Part shown: positions 44,833 to 52,508 of the stretch, in pieces
How the letters are laid out: each line of letters opens with the position of its first letter
Numbering within the stretch: the first letter of the stretch is position 1
Assembly (NCBI GenBank): GCA_009911715.1
Contig: CP047880.1
Span: 372,001-436,000 of the forward strand
Source of the DNA: Methanomassiliicoccaceae archaeon DOK
GTDB taxonomy: Archaea > Thermoplasmatota > Thermoplasmata > Methanomassiliicoccales > Methanomethylophilaceae
Direction of reading: 5' to 3'
Length of the DNA stretch: 64,000 nt
Notes under the pieces: model-generated
The model's input: the letters and a program-made list of their open reading frames with translations, nothing else
What the model was told of the DNA's origin: nothing
Databases searched by the model: none
Program-made: the position numbers and the translations under genes

Positions 44833-45669
44833 TCAGAACCTGAACACACCGGCGATGAACGCCACGAGCGCGACCACCATGGCCAGCTTCGCGAACTTCT
44901 GCGCCCTGTGCGGACTGGAGAAAACCACCGTCGCGCAGTAGACGAATATCGCGTCCGCGATCACGACCGAGTAGTAGAGCGGCCCGTACGTGTGCCAGAC
45001 CATCGGGGCGACGCTGAGGACGGGGCCGGCGACGAAGAACACGCACGCCAGGGCGGCCGCCTTCCCCGGTCCGATCCTCATGGGGAGCGTGAGCCTGTCG
45101 CCCTCGTCGGATTCCATGTCCTCTATGTCCTTGGCGATCTCCCTGCCGACCGAGACGAGCAGGGCCATGAGCGCCACGATGACGTTGTCGGCCGCGTCCC
45201 CGACGACTGCCCCTCCCAGCAGGAACATCATGCCGGTGAGGACCGCGATGGTCACGTTGCCGACGAATCCCCTCTGCTTCAGGGCAACCTCGTACGAGAC
45301 CATCAGGACGCATGCGATGACCACGATCAGGATGCATTCGAGGTCGAATGTGAACAGGGAGACGACGACGGATCCACCGAGCATGGCCAGGGCCGCGTGG
45401 AGGGCGGCTCTCCTGGTCATCCTCCCGGACGGGATCGGACGCTCGGGATGGGCGGTCTTGTCTATCTCGAAGTCTATGTAGTCGTTCAGGGCGTTCCCGC
45501 CGCAGATGAACATGAAGACGACCACCGCCGATATCAGGAGGTTCGCCCACGCGTCTGCGATGTCGGTCCCCGCGGCCATGAATGCGGCCACCGCCACGCC
45601 GACGATTCCCATGACGGCGTTCCCTGTCCTGAACAGCTGGAGGTACTTGTTCACGGTCACACCATGCAT
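44833..45669 (-). CDS. UbiA-family prenyltransferase (probable DGGGP synthase)
   Basis: 278-residue integral membrane enzyme with eight to nine helices. The first aspartate motif NALNDYIDFEIDKTAHPERP and the second DIEDMESDEGDRLTLP are present. In archaea, this family member usually adds the second geranylgeranyl chain to form the core ether lipid of the membrane. Assignment to that step rather than to a quinone pathway rests on the general likeness and the absence of quinones in methanogens. Divergent from the polyprenol kinase-like gene, about 75-95 bp between the two. Confidence 0.87.
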   Translation of the reverse strand: MHGVTVNKYLQLFRTGNAVMGIVGVAVAAFMAAGTDIADAWANLLISAVVVFMFICGGNALNDYIDFEIDKTAHPERPIPSGRMTRRAALHAALAMLGGSVVVSLFTFDLECILIVVIACVLMVSYEVALKQRGFVGNVTIAVLTGMMFLLGGAVVGDAADNVIVALMALLVSVGREIAKDIEDMESDEGDRLTLPMRIGPGKAAALACVFFVAGPVLSVAPMVWHTYGPLYYSVVIADAIFVYCATVVFSSPHRAQKFAKLAMVVALVAFIAGVFRF

Positions 45670-45765
45670 CAGGGGGTATTAGACCCTTGAGGGCGGGACG
45701 GGCATGTCGGCGCCCGCCGGGCCGGGATCCGGACCAACGGTATTATGTCGTCATGGGGTGATGAC

Positions 45766-46476
45766 ATGGCGGTCATCGTGAACAGTCAGGATGTCATGGG
45801 TCTGGTGCTCGTCTACACAATCATCGCCGTGTCGCTCGCCGTCGCCATGATTCTGGAGAGGAGGGGTGACAGGAACGTGCGCAAGGTCGTGCACATCGGC
45901 GTCGGCTTCTTCGTCTTCGTCTGGTGGATGTTCTCCGAGAACTGGATAATGTTCGTATTCTTCGCCCTGCCGTTCGCCCTGGTGCTGCTGGCCGCCATGC
46001 TCAAGGACAACGTCGTGTCCGAATCTTCGCTGGGGGACATAGCCAACAACCAGGGTCACAGGACGGGACTGTTCCTCTACGTCGTCAGCATCGGCGTGAT
46101 GATCGTGTTCTTCTGGGACCACTGGACCGCCGCCACCGTCGGAATCGTGGCGATGACATGGGGCGACGGGTTCGGCAGCGTGGTGGGGAGGAGGTTCGGC
46201 AGGCACAGGATCCTCAACGGGAAGTCCGTCGAGGGATCCGTCGCCGTGTTCGCCGCCACCGCGGTCATGGCTGCGGTGATAATCCTCTTCTACGGTTGGC
46301 TCACGGCCTCAGGGTTCTATCCGTCCGGGGACAGCATCCCGACGGTCCCGGTATGGGCCGCATCGGTCATCGCCGGGCTCCTGGCGACGGTCCTCGAGGC
46401 AGTATGTCCGGGGCAGTACGACAACCTCGTCATCCCCCTGGTGGTCGCGAGCGCCATGGTTCTGCTGGGGCTGTGA
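45766..46476 (+). CDS. CTP-dependent polyprenol (dolichol/phytol) kinase-like membrane protein
   Basis: 236-residue protein with about seven membrane segments. The conserved motif TWGDGFGSVVGRRFG followed by NGKSVEGSVAVF identifies the SEC59/VTE5-type kinases, which phosphorylate polyprenols, phytol or geranylgeraniol with CTP. It likely salvages or supplies polyprenyl phosphate for glycosylation or lipids. ATG 45766 is preferred because GGGGTGATG lies directly before it; an in-frame ATG at 45745 is possible. Its stop is followed four bases later by the dTMP-kinase-like gene, so they form an operon. Confidence 0.83.
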   Translation: MAVIVNSQDVMGLVLVYTIIAVSLAVAMILERRGDRNVRKVVHIGVGFFVFVWWMFSENWIMFVFFALPFALVLLAAMLKDNVVSESSLGDIANNQGHRTGLFLYVVSIGVMIVFFWDHWTAATVGIVAMTWGDGFGSVVGRRFGRHRILNGKSVEGSVAVFAATAVMAAVIILFYGWLTASGFYPSGDSIPTVPVWAASVIAGLLATVLEAVCPGQYDNLVIPLVVASAMVLLGL

Positions 46477-46480
46477 TGCC

Positions 46481-47056
46481 ATGGTGTGGTACGTCGTCGA
46501 CGGGATGGACGGATCCGGGAAGACCACCGCCGCGGATATGCTGGCCTCCGAGCTCCGGTCACGGGGGCGCAGGGTGCTCCTGATCTCCCATCCGAACACC
46601 GATACGCTGGTGGGCCGTCTGGAGCAGGGGTTCCTGCACGGCGACTCGAAGCTCGACGTCATCCTCTCCACGCTGTTCTACATCGGGGACGTCATGCACT
46701 CCCTGGCCGTCATGCGGGGGAGGAGGCGCTACGACTACGACGACGTGGTATTTGTCAGGTACAGCATGGCGGTCGCCTATCTTCCGGACGGCGCGTGCCG
46801 GAAGGCCGACCGCGCGGTGAGGCTCCTGCTGCCGACACCCGACGTCGCCGTGCTGGTCGATGTCGAGCCGGAGACCGCCATCGGCCGCATCTTCGACCGC
46901 GGGGACGAGCTCGAGATGTTCGAGACCGTCGAGAGGCTCACGGCCATCCGCGGCAGGATGATCGGCATATCGGAGGGCTGGGTGGTGCTCGACAACAACG
47001 GCGGCCCGGAGGGGCTCGCGGACGGGATAAGGTCGAAGGTCCTTGGCCGTTCCTGA
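46481..47056 (+). CDS. Thymidylate-kinase-like P-loop kinase
   Basis: 191-residue protein of the thymidylate kinase superfamily. P-loop GMDGSGKTT is at residues 8-16; the LID/DRx region is replaced by VFVRYSMAVAYLPDG, and the base-binding loop differs from classic Tmk, so the substrate might be dTMP or another nucleotide. The C-terminal part is VLDNNGGPEG. It follows the polyprenol kinase gene by four bases, and the next gene is convergent. Confidence 0.8.
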   Translation: MVWYVVDGMDGSGKTTAADMLASELRSRGRRVLLISHPNTDTLVGRLEQGFLHGDSKLDVILSTLFYIGDVMHSLAVMRGRRRYDYDDVVFVRYSMAVAYLPDGACRKADRAVRLLLPTPDVAVLVDVEPETAIGRIFDRGDELEMFETVERLTAIRGRMIGISEGWVVLDNNGGPEGLADGIRSKVLGRS

Positions 47057-47068
47057 CGGGTCGGCACG

Positions 47069-47791
47069 TCACCGATCCTCATTCCCGGCGGGGCGGTACG
47101 GCTCCAGGGCGGAGCAGTCAGCAGCGACGACCTCCGGAAGGCTCCCGAATATCGCCACCTTGTCCCCGCAGCATGCCAGGCAGCCCGTGACCCCGGCCAG
47201 GGAACCGATGGTCCTCACGGCGTCGCCCAGGGTCTGCTCGTCCCTCACCAGGTTGCCCAGCGCGGTGGCGCAGCAGTCCGCCAGGACGACGTCGTCCGCC
47301 AGGACCGTGCTGATGCTGCTGGAGCCGAGGGATACCGACGGCCCAACGGTGCGTGAAGATGAGCACATCCCGACTATGCGGTCGGAGGACATGGAGAACG
47401 CCAGGTCCCTGAACACCGGGTGGTCGGCGAATATCCCCACGAGCCTCGGCTCCGGGGAGAAGAACGCTATGTCCCCGCCGTTCTCCACGATCGCATGGGA
47501 CGAGCCCTCTGACAGGAGCCTCTCGGCGACGTGAAGGGCCACCGCCCCCGCCACCCCGGCCATGGGCCCGACGCCGGCCACGCGGGAGGCCTCGCACATC
47601 CTCCTGACGATGGGGTCGTCTCCCGGGGATGCCTCGTAGGGGTCGTAGGTTATCCCGAAGAACGGGTCCTCCGAAATCTTCGACTCTATCGAGAACCTGG
47701 CCTCCATAAGGGCGTCGAACGCGGCATCGCGGAGGCCGTCGTCGCATACGACGGTCAGGATGCTCTCCCTGTAGGCGAGGGGGAACCTCAT
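47069..47791 (-). CDS. UPF0280/COG2122 (ApbE-like) protein of homocysteine synthesis
   Basis: 240-residue protein of the UPF0280 family. The conserved run GPMAGVAGAVALHVAERLL and VENGGDIAFFSPEP resemble the ApbE flavin-transferase fold. In Methanosarcina acetivorans the COG2122 protein has been linked to efficient sulfide assimilation into homocysteine. Here it is the last gene of a three-gene operon behind hcyF and hcyS; its ATG overlaps the stop of hcyF (ATGA). This context supports the same role. Reaction chemistry is not established. Confidence 0.88.
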   Translation of the reverse strand: MRFPLAYRESILTVVCDDGLRDAAFDALMEARFSIESKISEDPFFGITYDPYEASPGDDPIVRRMCEASRVAGVGPMAGVAGAVALHVAERLLSEGSSHAIVENGGDIAFFSPEPRLVGIFADHPVFRDLAFSMSSDRIVGMCSSSRTVGPSVSLGSSSISTVLADDVVLADCCATALGNLVRDEQTLGDAVRTIGSLAGVTGCLACCGDKVAIFGSLPEVVAADCSALEPYRPAGNEDR

Positions 47792-48201
47792 AGCTCGAGC
47801 TGGATCGCCTTCACGGAGCAGGCGTTGATGCAGGACCCGCAGGCGATGCAGGTGCCGGTGTTCAGCCTGACCTCCACGGTCTCCTTGTCGTAGTAGATGG
47901 ACCTTGTCGGGCAGAGCGAGACGCAGGCGCCGCAGCTCCAGCACCTCTCGTAGTCATGGAAGATGTGGCCTTTCAGTTCCTTCACCCCGAACCCCTGTTC
48001 GCGGATGTGGGTCATCCCGTTGATTATGTCGTCCTTGGATCCCTCGATGCTCAGCAGCATGATCCCGCTGCCGTCACCGTTGATGTCCGCCCTCAGTACG
48101 TTGGGCTTGAGGTTGAACTCGGAGACCAGCGTGTACGTGACCGACTCGAGGACGTTGCTCTCGTCGAAGTCTATCCTGAACTTCTTCTCCATCTCACTCA
48201 C
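47788..48201 (-). CDS. hcyF: NIL-domain ferredoxin of homocysteine synthesis
   Basis: 137-residue protein with an N-terminal NIL domain (about residues 5-75) and a C-terminal 2x[4Fe-4S] ferredoxin: CWSCGACVSLCPTRSIYY and CIACGSCINACSVKAI. This is the partner of HcyS that delivers electrons or sulfur when homocysteine is built from aspartate semialdehyde. It overlaps hcyS by eight bases at its start and the UPF0280 gene by four at its end. Confidence 0.9.
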   Translation of the reverse strand: MSEMEKKFRIDFDESNVLESVTYTLVSEFNLKPNVLRADINGDGSGIMLLSIEGSKDDIINGMTHIREQGFGVKELKGHIFHDYERCWSCGACVSLCPTRSIYYDKETVEVRLNTGTCIACGSCINACSVKAIQLEL

Positions 48202-49345
48202 CTCTCTCCAGAAGGGGCTTCACACTACCCGACCCGGGCAGTTTCAGCGCAGGCTCGTTCAGCAGGAACTCGCCGTGCTCTATCCAGTCCTTGAGTTTGC
48301 CGGCGACCTTCCTGGCCCCGGCAAGGGAGGACATGGAAGAGGTCCTGATCTTCTTGCCCTGGTACTCGATCATCCCGGAGCGGAGCTCCTCGTAGCTGTA
48401 CCTCTGCATGCAGGGCCTGCTCGAGGGCAGGCTGTAGTCGACCATCTCCGCGAATATCTGGTCGTTGGATATGGCGCATCTGCGCATCACGTCCTCGTTC
48501 AGGACGGGGATGGGGACTCCTATGCCTATGGCAAGCGAGATGCCGTAGCCCGTGATGTCCAGGCCCCTGACGTAGTCCGGGTCCATCTGCTTCATGTCGC
48601 CCATGACCGCGAGTGTCCTGGATCCCTTGACGGGGACCCCGTTGACCTCCTCCGCGGTGGTGTTGAACTGCGTCCCCTGCCATGCGACGTACCCCTCGCC
48701 TCCGGCTAGGAAAATCCTGGTGCCCATGCCGATCACGTCGAGATGGGGGTCGTTCATGAGCGGAGAGAGCTCACCGGCGGAGCTGTAGGTCGCGTTCTTC
48801 ATGTGCGGCATGAGCTTTCCCATGTAGGTGTACAGCGTCCTGTTCGAGGTGTTGGTCGCCACGCTGTAGTTCTGGTACATGTTGCGGGGGTTGTACAGGT
48901 AGGCCTCGTTGAGGTCGTCCAGGGAGACGTACGTGTCGATGCTCTTCCTGACGTAGCAGTCGGTGCCCGGGCCCCAGGCCTGGAGGTGCACGCTCTTGCC
49001 CGCTATGAGGTCCTCGATGACGTGGGCACCTCCGTACCCCTTGCCCGGAGGGTCGATCAGGGACGTAGCGCCGATGTAGGTGTCCACAGCCGCCAGGCCG
49101 CCGTAGGCCTCCACGCCGTTCAGCCTGATGTTGGTCATCCTGATCGGCGGGTCGGAGTGGCCGAAGTTGAGGAACGCGCCCGAGGAGCACATGGCGCCGT
49201 ACGTTCCGGTGGTGACGACGTCGACCTCCTCGGCCGCCTTCTCGACACCCTTCTCCTTCACAAGGTCTATGACCTCCTCCGCGGTGAGGACCACGGCCTC
49301 GCCGGAACGGATTTTCTCGTTGATCTCCTCGTAAGTCTTCGTCAA
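48194..49345 (-). CDS. hcyS: Homocysteine synthase HcyS (DUF39)
   Basis: 383-residue DUF39 protein that, with HcyF, converts aspartate semialdehyde and sulfide into homocysteine without an activated homoserine. Family blocks include TTGTYGAMCSSGAFLNFGH, GGAHVIEDLIAGKSVHLQA, GTRIFLAGGEGYVAWQGTQ and KIRTSSMSSLAGARKVAG near the C-terminus; several cysteines (MCSSG, DCYVR, RRCAIS) are candidates for catalysis. It starts with ATG 49345 and heads the operon hcyS-hcyF-UPF0280. An A/T-rich promoter (TTTTATAG about 75 bp upstream) lies next to the integrated element. Confidence 0.92.
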   Translation of the reverse strand: MTKTYEEINEKIRSGEAVVLTAEEVIDLVKEKGVEKAAEEVDVVTTGTYGAMCSSGAFLNFGHSDPPIRMTNIRLNGVEAYGGLAAVDTYIGATSLIDPPGKGYGGAHVIEDLIAGKSVHLQAWGPGTDCYVRKSIDTYVSLDDLNEAYLYNPRNMYQNYSVATNTSNRTLYTYMGKLMPHMKNATYSSAGELSPLMNDPHLDVIGMGTRIFLAGGEGYVAWQGTQFNTTAEEVNGVPVKGSRTLAVMGDMKQMDPDYVRGLDITGYGISLAIGIGVPIPVLNEDVMRRCAISNDQIFAEMVDYSLPSSRPCMQRYSYEELRSGMIEYQGKKIRTSSMSSLAGARKVAGKLKDWIEHGEFLLNEPALKLPGSGSVKPLLERGE

Positions 49346-49544
49346 TGTAACACCCCGAATGCAGTCGCTGTAAGTCTGAGAGGGAAGCAGTAAATTCCTG
49401 ATAGATAACTGTTAGTCTATAAAATATTCCTATAGTAATATTTTTACAAGAGGCCATGGCATGTGCCAGAACGGTTTGGGAAAGGTGTAGCCTTCCAAAA
49501 CATCAATTGGAAACAATCCTTGTGGCAAACGTTGCAGAACCGAG

Positions 49545-49579
49545 ACGGAGGCGATGATGTGAATCAGTCGTCTTCCTGT
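49545..49579. repeat. Left copy of the 35-bp direct repeat flanking the element
   Basis: ACGGAGGCGAT, three variable bases, then a 21-bp block starting GTGAATCAGTCG, identical to the right copy at 63732-63766 except in the three variable bases. It covers the C-terminal codons and stop of the HepT-like gene and, in the other direction, codons matching the very end of rep. Offset between copies is 14,187 bp. Candidate attachment site or recombination scar. Confidence 0.7.
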
Positions 49580-49911
49580 CTGGACTCGAGTATGCCGATG
49601 ATCTCGGCGCATCTCGCTCTGAGAGCGGGCACCTCGGAGTTCATGCTCTCCCATAGGAGCTGCTGGATCACATGCTGGTATCTGTGGGCGACGAAGTCGC
49701 GCATCTTCGCGATCTCGTGCCAATCCACATCGTCGAACTCCTCGGTGAGGTCAGATGACAGACCTTCGCCAGTTCGCCTATCTGCTCTATTGAGAACGTC
49801 GCGGATCTTTGATACGCCTTGTCCTCCAGGAAGTCCTCCACATCTGTTCCTAAGCGTTGGATGTCGTCGGCGATCGCATCACAGAACTCCACGATGAGTC
49901 TCAGGGTGTCA
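49564..49911 (-). pseudogene. HepT-like HEPN toxin, frameshifted
   Basis: Minus-strand remains of a HEPN RNase toxin. The first part reads VEFCDAIADDIQRL and SIEQIGELAK; then the frame slips by one base near 49764 and continues as LSSDLTEEFDDVDWHEIAKMRDFVAHRY to the stop. The RNase motif R-x4-H (RDFVAH) is intact in the second frame. The natural start also looks damaged: ATG is one base out of frame with the following DTLRLIVEF. It lies behind the MntA-like gene as in MntA-HepT modules, and its C-terminal end matches the HepT gene at 63751. Confidence 0.75.
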
Positions 49912-49913
49912 TG

Positions 49914-50219
49914 TCACGCCTCATAGAGGAGCCTCATGTCCTTGGAAATGGATCTGCTGAAGTCTTCGCGGAGGGACTCCTCGCACACGATGTCAATCCC
50001 TGTCCCAAGGGCCTCCTCCAGCTTGCCGTAGAACCCGCCCATCTTGAACAGGCCCATGCCCTTCGGGGTCTTGACACAGAAATCGTAGTCGCTGTCGGGG
50101 CGGTTGTCACCGCGGGCCCTGGAGCCGAAGAGGTACACCCTGAGAATCCCGTACTCGGCGGCGATGGCTCCGACTATCTAACAGAGCTCCTCGAACGTGT
50201 ACTCCCTCACTTCGTCCAT
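49914..50219 (-). pseudogene. MntA-like nucleotidyltransferase antitoxin with in-frame TAG
   Basis: 101-codon gene for a minimal nucleotidyltransferase. The catalytic motif YLFGSRARGDNRPDSDYDFCV is intact, so the fold is complete. However codon 14 is TAG: the N-terminus reads MDEVREYTFEELC, then TAG, then IVGAIAAEYG. In MntA-HepT pairs this enzyme adds AMP to HepT to neutralise it. With HepT frameshifted next door, decay is the simplest reading; readthrough as pyrrolysine is possible in this lineage. Translation from the later internal GTG (about 50138) would give a truncated product. Confidence 0.7.
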
Positions 50220-50612
50220 AATAGGGTAATCGTGTCGACGCTATATAAACGAGGGTCGGACGCCAACCACCGGAGTCCGTTGATCACACTCCATCACATC
50301 ACAGGCCTGAAATCACGTTCTCGGACGGAATCACCTCGACGCAGGAGCATCCGCAAAGGTCCGATTATCGTCATCATCCGCACAAGGAGACCGGAAACAT
50401 CTGAATCGCGAAACTCACTTTTTGACAGTATATGGGGTCTAGTTTCCGGGTGTTCTACAGAACCTTGGACACAATCGTTCAAGAAGGGTCCGGACAACAT
50501 AGGGTGTGTACACAGCGAAACTAACGCCATATGAGAGGCGAGGAAGAGGTAGAAAAGCGGGCGGAAGCTGCTGGAAATCAATTCTTCTTGACTTCAGAAA
50601 TTCAGGCGCAAA

Positions 50613-50723
50613 ATGAAGGCTGTTCCATTCAAGTGTCTGGATAAGAAGAAGATGAGTGCAGCCGCCGGGATTCACAACCCGCTATCCAGCATTCCCAATT
50701 TCGTTCAATTTTCTGTGGTCTGA
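50613..50723 (+). CDS. Possible 36-codon micro-ORF in the leader
   Basis: An open frame with ATG 50613 gives a 36-residue basic-to-hydrophobic peptide that spans the hairpin at 50637-50689 (internal segment LDKKKMSAAAGIHNPL). No clear ribosome site and no similarity I can name. It might be a fragment of an older gene, a leader peptide or chance. Confidence 0.2.
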   Translation: MKAVPFKCLDKKKMSAAAGIHNPLSSIPNFVQFSVV

Positions 50724-50836
50724 GACCGTTTGAAAACACAGTTGTTCCAACCATCATGGGTTGAATTTCGGTGTTAACCTAAACGGTAAACCAGCCCGAT
50801 TGCAGCTTTGCATTGCTACTTCTATGAAACCATTTC

Positions 50837-50851
50837 CAGGGTAAATCCCTG
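50837..50851. repeat. Small hairpin before the first element gene
   Basis: CAGGG and CCCTG arms around TAAAT, 52 bp before the first start codon of the cassette. Possible regulatory or origin element; the role is unknown. Confidence 0.35.
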
Positions 50852-50902
50852 TTAAACCCTTTCTCAAACCCCTTAGAACACCTCGAAAGGAGGAACAAAA
50901 AC

Positions 50903-51295
50903 ATGGCAGCAGAAAAAGCAGCAAACAACGGACAGAACGGAATGCAGAACGAGATCAGGGCCGCCTTCGGGCAGGTCAACGTCGAGAACGACACGTCCAC
51001 GCAGAAGACCCCCATCATGAGCTTCAGCAACGGCAACGTCTACATCGGCCTCAAGCTGGTCTCCACCTTCGACCAGAAGAACAACGTCCGCAGGGAGCCG
51101 GTCCCCAGGATCACCGCGTCCTTCAACGGCAAGTTCGTCGAGGTACCCCTCAACGGAAAGTGGTGGAGGTCCTTCGCCGACTTCGTGGAGAAGATGGCCG
51201 AGGCGATGGAGGGAGTCGACCTTCAGAACTCCACCATCAACGACGACGTGGAGTACGCCAAGGACATGATGGCCAAGTTCAGGGCGAAGGAATGA
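50903..51295 (+). CDS. Small soluble first-gene protein, candidate ssDNA-binding
   Basis: 130-residue hydrophilic protein with no signal peptide or membrane segment. It begins with an Asn/Ala-rich tail, then a beta-rich middle (PIMSFSNGNVYIGLKLVSTFDQ, PRITASFNGKFVEVPL) and ends in a helix pair. The strongest Shine-Dalgarno of the window (GAAAGGAGG, eight bases before ATG) suggests very high translation, as for the ssDNA-binding protein of filamentous phages. That role is a proposal based on position, size and expression signal; no OB-fold signature is clear. Stop overlaps the next start (ATGA). Confidence 0.72.
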   Translation: MAAEKAANNGQNGMQNEIRAAFGQVNVENDTSTQKTPIMSFSNGNVYIGLKLVSTFDQKNNVRREPVPRITASFNGKFVEVPLNGKWWRSFADFVEKMAEAMEGVDLQNSTINDDVEYAKDMMAKFRAKE

Positions 51296-51498
51296 GCGAA
51301 GGCTACCGCGTCGACCACTGGTTCCTCTGGGGCAACGGGGAGCTCAGGTCCAAGACCTACCGCTACCCGACCTACGAGGAGGCTCTGGAGCGCTTCGACA
51401 GGTGCTCCGAGGACGAGAGCTCCACCAGGGTCGCGCTGCGCAAGATCGGTCCCAAGAGGTCGTCTTCTGCATTGAAGGTGTGGGAGGCGCCCCTCTGA
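51292..51498 (+). CDS. Small soluble element protein
   Basis: 68-residue protein with aromatic N-terminus (YRVDHWFLWGNGELRSKTYRYPTYEE in part) and a helix (ALERFDRCSED). Its ATG overlaps the stop of the preceding gene. No family recognised; being co-translated with the candidate ssDNA-binding gene suggests a role in DNA handling. A 23-bp palindrome follows the gene. Confidence 0.65.
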   Translation: MSEGYRVDHWFLWGNGELRSKTYRYPTYEEALERFDRCSEDESSTRVALRKIGPKRSSSALKVWEAPL

Positions 51499-51504
51499 GG
51501 GCCG

Positions 51505-51534
51505 AGGGGGAGGATGCGGTCCGCATCCTCCCTC
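51505..51534. repeat. Near-perfect palindrome after the second element gene
   Basis: Arms GGAGGATGCGG (51509-51519) and CCGCATCCTCC (51521-51531) are separated by a single T, and flanking bases extend the pairing partly. It lies in the 98-bp gap before the triple-repeat gene. It could be an operator, a transcription attenuator or a packaging hairpin. Confidence 0.6.
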
Positions 51535-51596
51535 CGAACATCCTTACCCGGTAGGACACCAACCGGGAACATGTGTGAAACAAACAGGTGATCGAC

Positions 51597-52508
51597 ATGG
51601 CTCAGCCCAGGAAGCTGTCGCCCTCGGAGCTCTCGCAGATGATGTCTTCGATGAATCCCCAGAGGGCGACGCGCTTCTACAACAAGTGCATGACCAACCC
51701 CGACACTCCCCAGGAGAACATACTCCTCCTGAGGCAGTACAGGGACCAGAACCCCGACAGGTTCCTCTCCGACGACCAGATGAAGGGGAACCGCGGCTTC
51801 AAGGGATCCTGGACCTTCGGCAAGGGATTCTCCGGCGGATACCGCGAGAAGTCGTTCAACAGGGTCTACGACTCCGACGGGTTCTCCTACGACCAGTACG
51901 GCAACAGATACGACAGCCGCGGGAACAACACCGCCGGCTACCACGACGGCGGCTCCGAGCAGTTCCAGGGGAACTGGAGCCCCAACGGCTTCTCCGAGTA
52001 CTACGGCGCCCACTCCCAGAGGCCCAGGTTCAGGAAGAGGAAGCCGATAGGCGCTCCGCGCTCCTACGACGAGCTCGGCCAGACCCTCATGTCCTTTGAC
52101 AGCGATGTAGCGAGAACACGCTACTTTATGAAGGTCGTGAACAACCCCGAGACCAATCCGGATACCCTGAACAATATCGTCAGGTTCAGGAACAACAACC
52201 CCCAGATCTTCGCCTCGGACGACGACGCCAGGGCCCACGGCCCCACCATGCAGCCCAGGCAGGGGTTCTGGTCGGCGTTCTGGAAGCCCCAGGAGGAGTT
52301 CTCCTCCATGTCCCCGAAGAAGCAGAAGTTCTTCGTCAGGGCCTTCAGGGGAAGGAACCGCGCCCGCAACACGGCGTACGGACTCCGCGTCATGACCAAC
52401 CCGCAGACCTCGGTCGAGGACAAGCAGGCCATGGCCGAGGTCGTCAACGAGAACCCGGGACTGTTCTTCAAGAACGCCTCCAACAGCGGTGGACAGGGCA
52501 GGGACTGA
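51597..52508 (+). CDS. Triple-repeat soluble protein of the element
   Basis: 303-residue hydrophilic protein. It contains three copies of a module of about 40 residues, each a two-helix unit ending in a Pro/Phe turn: ATRFYNKCMTNPDTPQENIL then NPDRFLSDD; ARTRYFMKVVNNPETNPDTL then NPQIFASDD; ARNTAYGLRVMTNPQTSVED then NPGLFFKN. Copies 1 and 2 are separated by a Gly/Tyr/Asn/Arg-rich disordered stretch of about 90 residues. No family recognised; the basic, aromatic-rich linker would suit nucleic-acid or protein binding. AGGTGAT precedes ATG 51597. The stop overlaps the next start by one base (TGATG). Confidence 0.72.
   Translation: MAQPRKLSPSELSQMMSSMNPQRATRFYNKCMTNPDTPQENILLLRQYRDQNPDRFLSDDQMKGNRGFKGSWTFGKGFSGGYREKSFNRVYDSDGFSYDQYGNRYDSRGNNTAGYHDGGSEQFQGNWSPNGFSEYYGAHSQRPRFRKRKPIGAPRSYDELGQTLMSFDSDVARTRYFMKVVNNPETNPDTLNNIVRFRNNNPQIFASDDDARAHGPTMQPRQGFWSAFWKPQEEFSSMSPKKQKFFVRAFRGRNRARNTAYGLRVMTNPQTSVEDKQAMAEVVNENPGLFFKNASNSGGQGRD

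Larger units (their letters stand above)
50220..50902. other. AT-rich non-coding leader of the element
   Basis: About 680 bp without a convincing long gene, clearly richer in A and T than the rest. Notable features are a two-tier hairpin at 50637-50689 (CTGGATA with TATCCAG outside, CGGG with CCCG inside), a CAGGG-TAAAT-CCCTG hairpin at 50837-50851, several TAAACC-type motifs, and a strong ribosome site GAAAGGAGG just before the first gene at 50903. It may contain the main promoter and, by analogy to ssDNA viruses, origin or packaging signals. Both strands have open frames here but none shows family likeness. Confidence 0.5.

Noticed and set aside
50294-50675. Two minus-strand frames in the element leader
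   Set aside because: Mixed low-quality sequence without a start signal or family likeness; the region is better described as non-coding.
50657-50690. tRNA 3'-end-like sequence (T-arm-like CGGG/CCCG followed by CGGCTGC)
   Set aside because: Read on the minus strand it resembles a T arm, but the loop is wrong and no acceptor or anticodon arm can be folded; better explained as the two-tier hairpin.
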